A model generated the notes under the pieces. The model ran no database searches, was not told the DNA's origin, and was given only the letters and a program-made list of their open reading frames with translations. Below are positions 1 to 5,857 of a DNA stretch of 7,900 bases, piece after piece (position 1 is the stretch's first letter; each line of letters starts with the position of its first letter). Source of the DNA: Desulfovibrio sp. (lineage in GTDB: Bacteria > Desulfobacterota > Desulfovibrionia > Desulfovibrionales > Desulfovibrionaceae); the NCBI GenBank assembly GCA_003525525.1, contig DQED01000189.1, forward strand, positions 304-8,203, written 5' to 3'. The translations under genes and the position numbers were made by a program.

Positions 1-1108
1 CAACATGAGCCACGAGATCCGCACTCCGCTCAACGGGGTGCTGGGCATGCTGCAGTTGCTCATGTCCACAAGGCTCGACGCGGAGCAGCAGGACTGCCTG
101 CAGACGGCCATGAAGTCTTCCGAACGGCTGACCCGGCTCCTGAGCGACATCCTGGACATCTCCAAGATCGAGGCCGACAGGCTCGTCTTCCGGGACCGCT
201 GCTTCGACACGGGGGAGATCGAGCAGGCCCTGGCCGACCTGTTCTCCCAGACCATCAGGGAGAAACGCGTGGCCTACGCCTTTCGCCGCGATCCCGGCGT
301 TCCGGGGCCCCTTCTCGGAGACGACGCGAGACTGCTGCAGGTGCTCTTCAACCTGGTGGGGAACGCCCTGAAATTCACGGACCAGGGCTTCGTGCGCGTG
401 GAGCTGACGACCCTTCCTCCCCGGGGGCGGGAGCATTGCCGCATCCTGTTATCCGTCGTGGACACGGGCATCGGCATCCCCTCGGAAAAACATCAGGATC
501 TGTTCACTCCCTTCTTTCAAGTGGAAGGCGCCTACAATCGCAGGTACCAGGGCGCAGGGCTGGGCCTGGCCATAGTCAGGCGGCTGGTCGAGCTCATGGG
601 CGGACACATTATTCTGGACAGCGTGTTCGGAGAGGGGACGGCGGTCCACGTCGTGTTGCCGCTGAGCGTGCCCGAGAGCGGGGTGGACATCCGGACGAGC
701 GCCGAGGATTCAGAATTTATCCCCGCCATGCGCGTGTTGCTGGCCGAGGATGAGCCGATCAACGCCCTGGCCGCCAGCAGGATGATCGAGCGGGACGGCC
801 ATGAGGTGATGGTGGCCGAGAACGGGCGCCAGGTCCTTGCCCTGCTCGAAGAACGGGAGTTCGACTACATCCTGATGGACATCCAGATGCCGGTCATGGA
901 CGGCGAGGAGACTGCTAGGGCGATCCGGTCCTCCGGCAAGGCCTATGCGAGCATCCCCATCATCGCCCTGACCGCCTACTCCATGAGCGGCGACCGCGAG
1001 AAATTCCTGGCGGCCGGGATGAACGACTTCATCGCCAAGCCCATGGAGTTCGGCTCCCTGGTCGCGGTCATCGAGAACGCGACCAGCGCCCGGAGCGCTC
1101 CGCGTTGA
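1..1108 (+). CDS. Hybrid sensor histidine kinase, C-terminal part (5' end outside window)
   Basis: This is the cytoplasmic signalling half of a membrane or cytosolic hybrid histidine kinase. It would autophosphorylate on histidine and pass the phosphate to its own receiver domain. Numbering from the Met at base 5, the H-box MSHEIRTPLNG puts the phosphoacceptor at His3, and the dimerisation helices run to about residue 60. The HATPase domain spans about 105-220, with N-box LFNLVGNALKFT (Asn116, Asn120), G1 box DTGIGI (153-158) and G2 box GAGLGL (183-188). A receiver domain covers about 242-358, with acidic residues Glu248/Asp249, phosphoacceptor Asp292 in LMDIQMPVMDG, Thr323 and Lys345. The Met at base 5 is internal: the preceding codon is Asn and the H-box sits at the very edge, so the input and sensor domains lie upstream of the window. 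No HPt domain follows the receiver, so any onward relay needs a separate HPt protein. Input signal and output are unknown. Confidence 0.95.
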   Translation, partial: NMSHEIRTPLNGVLGMLQLLMSTRLDAEQQDCLQTAMKSSERLTRLLSDILDISKIEADRLVFRDRCFDTGEIEQALADLFSQTIREKRVAYAFRRDPGVPGPLLGDDARLLQVLFNLVGNALKFTDQGFVRVELTTLPPRGREHCRILLSVVDTGIGIPSEKHQDLFTPFFQVEGAYNRRYQGAGLGLAIVRRLVELMGGHIILDSVFGEGTAVHVVLPLSVPESGVDIRTSAEDSEFIPAMRVLLAEDEPINALAASRMIERDGHEVMVAENGRQVLALLEEREFDYILMDIQMPVMDGEETARAIRSSGKAYASIPIIALTAYSMSGDREKFLAAGMNDFIAKPMEFGSLVAVIENATSARSAPR

Positions 1109-1116
1109 CCCGGACC

Positions 1117-1148
1117 GGCCGGACCGGGCACATCCGGCCTTGTCATTT
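1117..1148 (+). terminator. Probable intrinsic terminator after the histidine kinase
   Basis: A perfect 7-bp stem, GGCCGGA (1117-1123) with TCCGGCC (1133-1139), has a 9-nt loop and is followed by the T-rich run TTGTCATTT. It starts 9 nt after the kinase stop codon, so it would separate kinase transcription from infA. The left arm overlaps a tandem 9-bp repeat (CCGGACCGG twice, 1110-1127) that could fold into a competing, weaker hairpin. Confidence 0.45.
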
Positions 1149-1222
1149 GCGCACCAAGCGGGTAAGGAGTGCTGGCTTTAACCAAAAACTCCTGAAAACA
1201 CGCAAGAAGGTATCCGTTTTAT
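1140..1222 (+). promoter_or_regulatory. infA leader with a tentative promoter and a weak hairpin
   Basis: This 83-nt stretch is visibly richer in A/T than the flanking DNA, as expected for a promoter and leader region. TTGTCA (1140-1145) resembles a -35 box, but the hexamer 17 bp further on (TAAGGA, 1163-1168) is a poor -10, so the promoter is not firmly placed. AGGAGT (1165-1170) can pair with ACTCCT (1188-1193), with an inner TGG/CCA pairing, giving a modest leader hairpin. The ribosome binding site is AAGAAGG (1204-1210), 12 nt before the ATG, which is a longer spacing than usual. Confidence 0.3.
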
Positions 1223-1441
1223 ATGGCCAAGGAAGAGTCAATTGAAGTCGAAGGTGTCGTCGAGGAAGCCATGCCCAATGCCATGTTCCTGGTGCGTCTG
1301 GAAAACGGGCATCAGGTGCTCGGGCACATTTCCGGCAAGATGCGCAAGTTCTACATCCGCATCCTGCCCGGCGACCGCGTCAAGGTCGAACTCTCCCCCT
1401 ACGACCTGACCCGCGGCCGCATCACCTACCGCCTGAAGTAG
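1223..1441 (+). CDS. infA: Translation initiation factor IF-1
   Basis: IF-1 binds the A site of the 30S ribosomal subunit and works with IF-2 and IF-3 to place the initiator tRNA. The 72-residue product is the standard length for the family and is essentially one S1-type OB fold. It opens [20 protein letters not shown] and carries the family hallmarks [44 protein letters not shown] and the ending TYRLK. The ATG is preceded by an AAGAAGG ribosome binding site. It stands alone on the plus strand, separated from the kinase by a probable terminator and convergent with the downstream beta-CASP gene, so it is probably monocistronic. No deviation from the family was seen. Confidence 0.98.
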   Translation: MAKEESIEVEGVVEEAMPNAMFLVRLENGHQVLGHISGKMRKFYIRILPGDRVKVELSPYDLTRGRITYRLK

Positions 1442-1495
1442 CGCCGCCCGGTCCCTTCGCGGCGGGCGGCGCGGCCGGTTTCCCCGACCGCGCCG
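1441..1495. terminator. Overlapping hairpins in the convergent infA / beta-CASP intergenic region
   Basis: The first is a perfect 10-bp stem, GCGCCGCCCG (1441-1450) with CGGGCGGCGC (1463-1472), and it begins on the last base of the infA stop codon. The second is CGGCGCGG (1467-1474) with CCGCGCCG (1488-1495), an 8-bp stem just beyond the stop codon of the minus-strand gene. The two share bases 1467-1472, so one molecule cannot form both. The position between two convergent genes fits bidirectional termination. Neither strand has a proper U-tract, so efficient intrinsic termination is inferred rather than shown. Confidence 0.5.
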
Positions 1496-1504
1496 GTTCC
1501 CGGC

Positions 1505-3112
1505 TCACATTTCCGAGAGCAGCTTGAGCAGTTCCCCGTCCACGGCAGCCAGCCGCTGACGCCATTCCGCCTGGTCTTCGGGCGTGCGCGCGGCCAGGTC
1601 TGCTTTTTTGGCCTGCATGCGCGCGACGCGGCCGGCAAGTTCGCCGAGCAGGACGTCCCAGTCGATACGCGGCCGGGCCTTGGCCTCGTCCACGGCCACC
1701 GTGGGCTCGACCCCGGGTTCCAGGGTGTATTCCTCGAGATACTGGGGAATGCGCACCTGGAGCCCGAAACGCTCCTTGATCAGCCCGGAGAGGATCGTCA
1801 GGGCCTTTTGTTCGCCGTGCACGAGGAACACCTGCGGATGGTTGACCTTGAAATGGGTGAGCCATGCGAGGATCTGGCTCTGGCCGGCGTGGGAGGAAAA
1901 GCCGCCTATGGTGAACACCCGCGCCGCCACGTTGATGTCCTCGCCGAGCAGGCGGATGGACTTGACCCCGTCCACGATCTTGCGCCCTGGCGTGCCCATG
2001 GCCTGGAAGCCCACGAAGACCACGCAGGACTCGGGCCGCCAGAGATTGTGGCGCAAGTGGTGCTTGACGCGCCCGGCGTTGCACATGCCGCTGGCCGCGA
2101 TCACGATGGCCGGGCCGTTTAGGGTGTTGATCTCCCGGGATTGCTCCGTGGACTCGGTGAAGCGCAGGCCCGGCAGCGACAACGGATTTTCGCCGCGGTC
2201 GAAATAGGCCCGGGTTTCGGCGTCCATATATTCGGGATGGCGGTGGAAGATCTCGGTCGCCTTGATGGCCAGGGGGCTGTCCACGAAAACCGGCATGTCG
2301 GTCGGTATCTTGCCTTCCTTGAGCAGTATGTGCAGGCAGAAGAGCACTTCCTGGGTACGCTCCACGGCGAAGGCCGGGATGATGACCTTGCCCCCGCCCT
2401 GGTAGGCGTAGGCGATGGCCTGGGCCAGCTCGTCGCGGCTTTGTTCCGTGTCCTTGTGGTCCCTGTCGCCGTAGGTGCCTTCCAGGAAGAGGTAGTCCGC
2501 GTCCACGGGCTTGTCCGGGTCGTTGACGAGCAGCTGGTCCGGGCGTCCCAGGTCGCCGGAAAAGAGCATGCGCGTGCGCCGGCCGTTCTGCTCGACGGCG
2601 AGCTCGATGAAGGCCGAGCCCAGGATGTGGCCGGCGTCGTGGTAGATGGCCGTCACGCCCGGGGCGGGCGAAAAGGGCTCGCCATAGGGTACGGGCACCA
2701 GGCGCTTGACGGTTGCGGCGGCGTCGGCCTGGGTGTACAGCGCCTCGACCGTCCGGCCGCCGTGGCGCTTGTTTTTGCGACTGGCCCACTCGGCTTCCAT
2801 TTCCTGGATGTGCGCGCTGTCCTCGAGCATGATGCCGAGCAGGTCGCGCGTGGGCGGCGTACAGTAGATCTTGCCGGAGAACCCCGTCCGGACCATGCGC
2901 GGCAGGAGCCCGGAATGGTCGATATGGGCGTGGGTGAGCAGGAAGAAGTCCATGTGCCGGGGGTCGTAGACCGAAGCGTCCAGGTTGCGACGCTCGATGG
3001 GATCGCTGCCCTGATGCATGCCGCAGTCCACGGCGAAGCGCGCGGTATCCGTCGTGATGGCATGACAGGAGCCGGTGACCGTGCCGGCGGCGCCCAGGAA
3101 TTTGACCTTCAT
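1505..3112 (-). CDS. Beta-CASP / RNA-type metallo-beta-lactamase (putative RNA-processing hydrolase)
   Basis: The 535-residue protein is a probable zinc-dependent RNA nuclease of the CPSF/Ysh1-like beta-CASP group (COG1236 type), acting in the cytoplasm. The metal-binding motif HAHIDH lies at 61-66, with further ligands His161 (DAGHILGSA) and Asp187 (FSGDLGRPD). EGTYGDR is at 211-217. The beta-CASP insertion follows (VIIPAFAVERTQE at 243-255, VFVDSPLA at 275-282, AASGMCNAGRVKHHL at 339-353). The RMMBL part has GGFSSHAGQ (His408) and VFLVHGEQ (His432). Residues from about 470 form an extra helical, charged tail (GELAGRVARMQAKKADLAAR onward), longer than the usual core of roughly 460 residues and possibly a coiled coil. 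The ATG at 3112 is chosen because GGAGGA lies 4-5 nt upstream and the homologous MKVKFLGAAGTVTGSCH start begins there; the open frame upstream to 3400 runs into the divergent gene. The substrate is not evident. Confidence 0.93.
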   Translation of the reverse strand: MKVKFLGAAGTVTGSCHAITTDTARFAVDCGMHQGSDPIERRNLDASVYDPRHMDFFLLTHAHIDHSGLLPRMVRTGFSGKIYCTPPTRDLLGIMLEDSAHIQEMEAEWASRKNKRHGGRTVEALYTQADAAATVKRLVPVPYGEPFSPAPGVTAIYHDAGHILGSAFIELAVEQNGRRTRMLFSGDLGRPDQLLVNDPDKPVDADYLFLEGTYGDRDHKDTEQSRDELAQAIAYAYQGGGKVIIPAFAVERTQEVLFCLHILLKEGKIPTDMPVFVDSPLAIKATEIFHRHPEYMDAETRAYFDRGENPLSLPGLRFTESTEQSREINTLNGPAIVIAASGMCNAGRVKHHLRHNLWRPESCVVFVGFQAMGTPGRKIVDGVKSIRLLGEDINVAARVFTIGGFSSHAGQSQILAWLTHFKVNHPQVFLVHGEQKALTILSGLIKERFGLQVRIPQYLEEYTLEPGVEPTVAVDEAKARPRIDWDVLLGELAGRVARMQAKKADLAARTPEDQAEWRQRLAAVDGELLKLLSEM

Positions 3113-3128
3113 GAGTCCTCCGCGAAAA

Positions 3129-3157
3129 GGCCGCAAAGCGGCCGGGGCTTGATTATC
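3129..3157 (-). promoter_or_regulatory. Putative promoter -10 and leader hairpin of the beta-CASP gene
   Basis: On the minus strand GATAAT (3157-3152) is a good match to a sigma-70 -10 box, though no convincing -35 is seen 16-18 bp upstream. A start site about 7 nt downstream would put the transcript 5' end at the edge of a perfect 6-bp hairpin, GGCCGC-TTT-GCGGCC (3143-3129), which is followed directly by TTTT and then the ribosome binding site GGAGGA. A hairpin plus U-run resembles a small intrinsic terminator or attenuator, or a 5'-end stabilising stem. The element is seen directly; its role is inferred. Confidence 0.4.
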
Positions 3158-3261
3158 CACGCCCGAGGGAGCACGATGCATTACCAGTCGGGCGGTTGGT
3201 CGAGGCCGCCGTGTACTGCGTTTGACCGCGGCTGAAAAGGCCCGGGAGCGACAAACCTCGC

Positions 3262-3267
3262 AAGGAG
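3262..3267 (+). promoter_or_regulatory. Ribosome binding site fixing the TTG start of the LOG gene
   Basis: AAGGAG is placed 5 nt before TTG 3273-3275. It is the only strong Shine-Dalgarno near the 5' end of this frame, and there is no in-frame ATG nearby. It therefore decides a TTG start for this gene. Confidence 0.75.
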
Positions 3268-3272
3268 TTCCG

Positions 3273-3929
3273 TTGAGCAGTTCGCGCCAATACCTGATCG
3301 ACGACCTTTCCGTTTCCGAGTCCTGGCGGCTTTTCCGCATCATGGCCGAAATCGTGGACGGCTTCGAAGTGCTTGGGGAGATCAAGCCCGCGGTGTCCAT
3401 TTTCGGCTCGGCCCGCGTCGCGCCGGGGGAGCCGCTCTACGCCGAGACGGCCCGGCTGGCCGGGCTTCTCTGCAAGGCCGGCTTCTCGGTCATCACCGGC
3501 GGCGGCCCGGGGCTCATGGAGGCGGCCAACAAAGGCGCGAGCGAATGCGGCGGCGAATCCATCGGCCTGCACATCCATCTGCCTCTCGAGCAGAAGCCCA
3601 ACCCCTACCTGACCATCCGCAGCGATTACCGCTATTTCTTCATCCGCAAGCTCATGTTCGTCAAATACGCCACGGCCTACATCGCCATGCCCGGCGGCTT
3701 CGGCACCCTGGACGAACTGTCCGAAGCCCTGGTCCTCATCCAGACGCGGCGCATCAAGCCCTTCCCCATCATTTTCCTGGGCAAGGCGTTCTGGGGCGGC
3801 CTTGTGGACTGGTTTCGCGAATCCCTGCTGGCGCGGGGCTTTCTCTCCGCGGATGACCTGGAGCTCTTCGCGGTCATGGACACGCCCGAAGAGGCCGTGG
3901 CCTTCATCCGCCGGCATGTGATCGTCTAG
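3273..3929 (+). CDS. LOG family protein (nucleoside 5'-monophosphate phosphoribohydrolase)
   Basis: This 218-residue cytoplasmic protein belongs to the LOG / TIGR00730 Rossmann family. Characterised members cleave cytokinin riboside 5'-monophosphate or related nucleotides (AMP) to free base and ribose 5-phosphate. The signature motifs are VSIFGSAR (41-48), the phosphate-binding TGGGPGLMEAANKGA (75-89), IGLHIHLPLEQKPNPYLT (97-114) and catalytic PGGFGTLDE (140-148, with Glu148). The TTG at 3273 is chosen because AAGGAG (3262-3267) lies 5 nt upstream. The in-frame TTG at 3222 would add 17 residues of low similarity and has no good ribosome binding site. It is divergent from the beta-CASP gene across a 160-nt spacer and is followed after 15 nt by the GNAT gene, implying an operon. 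Because bacterial LOG proteins are often annotated as lysine decarboxylases, note that no decarboxylase motif is present; the PGGxGTxxE motif defines LOG. Confidence 0.94.
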   Translation: MSSSRQYLIDDLSVSESWRLFRIMAEIVDGFEVLGEIKPAVSIFGSARVAPGEPLYAETARLAGLLCKAGFSVITGGGPGLMEAANKGASECGGESIGLHIHLPLEQKPNPYLTIRSDYRYFFIRKLMFVKYATAYIAMPGGFGTLDELSEALVLIQTRRIKPFPIIFLGKAFWGGLVDWFRESLLARGFLSADDLELFAVMDTPEEAVAFIRRHVIV

Positions 3930-3944
3930 CGCAGGAGGGTCGCC

Positions 3945-4436
3945 ATGACGCAACACGTTCCTTCCGCCATCCTGCGCCTGGGCACGGGCATCGCCCCGGC
4001 CACGGACATGGCCGTCGTACGCCTGCTGTTCCAGGAATACGCGAACGGACTGGGATTCGACCTGTGCTTCCAGCATTTCGACGAGGAGCTGGCCGGGCTG
4101 CCGGGCTGCTACGCCCTGCCGGCCGGCGGCGTCTGGCTGGCCTGGATGGAAGGCATGCCAGCCGGGTGCGTGGCCTTGCGGCCCCTTGGGGACGGCCTTG
4201 CGGAAATGAAGCGGCTCTACGTGCGCCCGGCCTACGCCGGCCAGGGCCTTGGCAGGCAGCTCGCCGAGGCGGCCGTGGCCGGAGCCCGGGAGCGCAGCTA
4301 TGCGGCCATCCGCCTGGACACCCTCCAATCCATGACCGCGGCCAACGCGCTCTACGGCAAGCTCGGTTTCAGGAGAATCGCGGCCTACTGCGAAAACCCC
4401 CTGCCTGGGGCGCTCTTTTACGAACTGCAACTCTAG
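3945..4436 (+). CDS. GNAT family N-acetyltransferase
   Basis: This 163-residue cytoplasmic enzyme would transfer an acetyl group from acetyl-CoA to an amine on an unknown substrate. The acetyl-CoA-binding motif A is clear: EMKRLYVRPAYAGQGLGRQL (87-106), with the pyrophosphate loop AGQGLGR (98-104). Here the usual Arg/Gln at the first position of the loop is Ala98, as in many AGQGLG-type members. A later helix, NALYGKLGFRRI (134-145), contains Tyr137, the usual catalytic or leaving-group-protonating position, and matches the family's motif B. The N-terminal part (about 20-75) is the variable substrate side. The ATG has a strong AGGAGGG (3933-3939) 5 nt upstream and follows the LOG stop by only 15 nt, so the two are probably translated from one mRNA. 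Its stop overlaps the stop of the convergent DUF488 gene. Substrate cannot be deduced. Confidence 0.92.
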   Translation: MTQHVPSAILRLGTGIAPATDMAVVRLLFQEYANGLGFDLCFQHFDEELAGLPGCYALPAGGVWLAWMEGMPAGCVALRPLGDGLAEMKRLYVRPAYAGQGLGRQLAEAAVAGARERSYAAIRLDTLQSMTAANALYGKLGFRRIAAYCENPLPGALFYELQL

Positions 4437-4819
4437 CGGCGCAACCGCTGCTGCGCGGCCTGAAGTTCCTCGTCCCCCTCCAGAACATCCTTGAGACAGA
4501 CGGCATTGTTGCGTTGCGCGTCCTTGGCTGCAAAAAGCAGAGTGACCACGCCTTCCCGGCTCTCCGCGCGCAGCTTTTCAAGCAGCGGCGACACGGCCGC
4601 AGCCCCTAGCTCCTCCCGGTACCGCCGCCGGAACTCCTCCCAGTTGCCCGGGTCGTGATGGAACCATCGGCGCAGGGCGTCGCTCGGCGCGAGCTCCTTG
4701 AGCCAGGCATCGAGCGCCGCGGCCTCCCTGGTCAGGCCGCGCGGCCAGAGGCGGTCCACCAGATACCGCCTGCCGTCTTCCGGTGCGTGCGCCTCGTAGA
4801 CGCGCTTGATCCGCAACAT
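4433..4819 (-). CDS. DUF488 family protein
   Basis: This is a 128-residue protein of the DUF488 (YeaO-like) family, of unknown biochemical function and usually about 115-130 residues long. Seen here are RVYEA (6-10), YLVDRLWPRGLTREAA (19-34) carrying the hallmark R-x-W-P-R-G, a Trp-rich stretch LAPSDALRRWFHHDPGNWEEF (43-63), and the C-terminal signature VTLLFAAKDAQRNNAVCLKDVL (92-113), where homologues often have AAKDxxxNxAxxL. The ATG at 4819 is chosen for the GGAGG 5 nt upstream and because the family's sequence starts at MLRIKRVYEA; the open frame runs upstream into the methyltransferase gene. It begins 13 nt after the methyltransferase stop, so the two are very likely co-transcribed. Its last codon shares CTAG with the GNAT stop. 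Confidence 0.92.
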   Translation of the reverse strand: MLRIKRVYEAHAPEDGRRYLVDRLWPRGLTREAAALDAWLKELAPSDALRRWFHHDPGNWEEFRRRYREELGAAAVSPLLEKLRAESREGVVTLLFAAKDAQRNNAVCLKDVLEGDEELQAAQQRLRR

Positions 4820-4832
4820 GCCATCCTCCGAA

Positions 4833-5837
4833 TCACCAGCGCCGCCCGAGCGCCGCGCGCCAGGGCGGGGCAAGGAGGTCCGCATAGGCTTCCCCCACCT
4901 TGTCGGCCGGGAAGCGCCTGCCCGCAAGCTCCACATCGGCCATGCGATAGAGCCGCGCCGGCTTGCCGGCCCCGTCGCCGGCAAAGGCGTTTTCCGGTGC
5001 CAGCCGCAGCCACGACCGCCCTCCCCCGTCCACGACCCAGACCGCGCCGGGCAGAAAGACCGTGCCGCCAAGCCGCGCGCCCATGGCCCCGAACAGCGCG
5101 GCATTGATGCGCGCAAAAGGTTCCTTGTAGAGGCGCCGCCCGCGCGAGGGCAGCGTCTCGTTGCTCAGGCAGGAAACTGCGCCTTGCGGAAGGTTGTTGT
5201 AGATTGCGGACGTGGTGGCGTCGCCTGCAAGCACTCTGCCGACGCCCAGGCACGTAAGCAGCGCGTCCGCCCGCGCGGCCACATGGGGCAGGTGCTCGAC
5301 CCCATGAAGGCAAGGCGCAGCATGCCCGAGCCGCCGTGCCAGCAGATACTGGCCGAGCAGCAGGATACCCGTGCCCGCGCCGAAGTCGAAGCCCAGAAAG
5401 GTTGGTTCCGGGCGGACCAAGGACGCGCAGTCGAGCAGCGCGGTCAGCAGGTGGACGGTCTTCGGCAGATCGAGGAGCATCTGCAGGGCGAAGCCGTGGT
5501 GCAGGAGCAGCCGGCGCAGGGCGTCCTGCCCTTCGAGGGCCAGGCAGCCGCCGCGGCGGCGCACGAAACAGCCGCACAACCGCGTGATCTCCGCCAGGGG
5601 GACGTCTTCGCCGACGCGATCGGGATATACGTAGGCGTAGGCGTACTTGAGGCACAAACTGGCCAGCGCCGCCGGATCGGGCGTGCGCTCCGACCGGGCG
5701 AGCGCCGCGACGCAGCGGACGAGGCTTCCCGGCAGGTAGGCCCCGGGCGCAAGGACCGGTTCCCGTGGCGGCTCGCGCTGGAGCAGCCGCAAGGCGAGCC
5801 CGGCAAGACCGATCACTTGTTCCGTCCCGTCCCACAC
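4833..5837 (-). CDS. Class I SAM-dependent methyltransferase, substrate unknown
   Basis: A probable cytoplasmic methyltransferase of 334 residues. The N-terminal 140 residues are mostly helical and resemble no family I recognise. The Rossmann fold starts at about 146 with motif I FLGFDFGAGTGILLLGQYLL (147-166), followed by motif II LHGVEHLP with Glu181 for the ribose hydroxyls, GVGRVLAGDATTS with Asp206 (motif III), and SNETLPSRGRRLYKEPF (225-241), where the Asn-Glu pair sits at the motif IV position. The C-terminal part (about 255-334) is beta-rich with several aromatic residues and could be a substrate cap. The start is a GTG at 5837. No strong ribosome binding site is visible (only GAAGG about 10 nt upstream), so a second GTG at codon 8 is possible. 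It lies 20 nt after the lipoprotein stop and 13 nt before DUF488, suggesting an operon. RNA, protein and small-molecule substrates are all open. Confidence 0.85.
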   Translation of the reverse strand: MWDGTEQVIGLAGLALRLLQREPPREPVLAPGAYLPGSLVRCVAALARSERTPDPAALASLCLKYAYAYVYPDRVGEDVPLAEITRLCGCFVRRRGGCLALEGQDALRRLLLHHGFALQMLLDLPKTVHLLTALLDCASLVRPEPTFLGFDFGAGTGILLLGQYLLARRLGHAAPCLHGVEHLPHVAARADALLTCLGVGRVLAGDATTSAIYNNLPQGAVSCLSNETLPSRGRRLYKEPFARINAALFGAMGARLGGTVFLPGAVWVVDGGGRSWLRLAPENAFAGDGAGKPARLYRMADVELAGRRFPADKVGEAYADLLAPPWRAALGRRW

Positions 5838-5857
5838 GCGCGGCGCCTTCGCTACGC

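Noticed and set aside
1169..1195. Eight-codon GTG leader ORF before infA
   Set aside because: The AAGGA motif abuts the GTG with no spacing, so it could not serve as a ribosome binding site. An open frame this short is expected by chance.
3222..3227. TTGACC as a -35 box for the LOG gene
   Set aside because: The hexamer at the proper spacing (around 3245) is G/C-rich and nothing like TATAAT. No plus-strand promoter could be placed with confidence in this spacer.
2141..3235. Long plus-strand open frame (364 codons) antisense to the beta-CASP gene
   Set aside because: It is a shadow of G/C-biased codons in the real gene. The opposite frame carries the complete HAHIDH and beta-CASP motifs, while this one is low-complexity Gly/Val/Arg with no recognisable domain.
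3222..3272. Earlier TTG start for the LOG gene adding 17 residues
   Set aside because: No ribosome binding site precedes it, and the added residues are not typical of the family. The AAGGAG 5 nt before TTG 3273 is decisive.
3153..4430. Long minus-strand open frame (425 codons) antisense to LOG and GNAT
   Set aside because: Composition is repetitive Gly/Ala/Arg/Asp, it spans two clearly real genes and their junction, and it has no good ribosome binding site.
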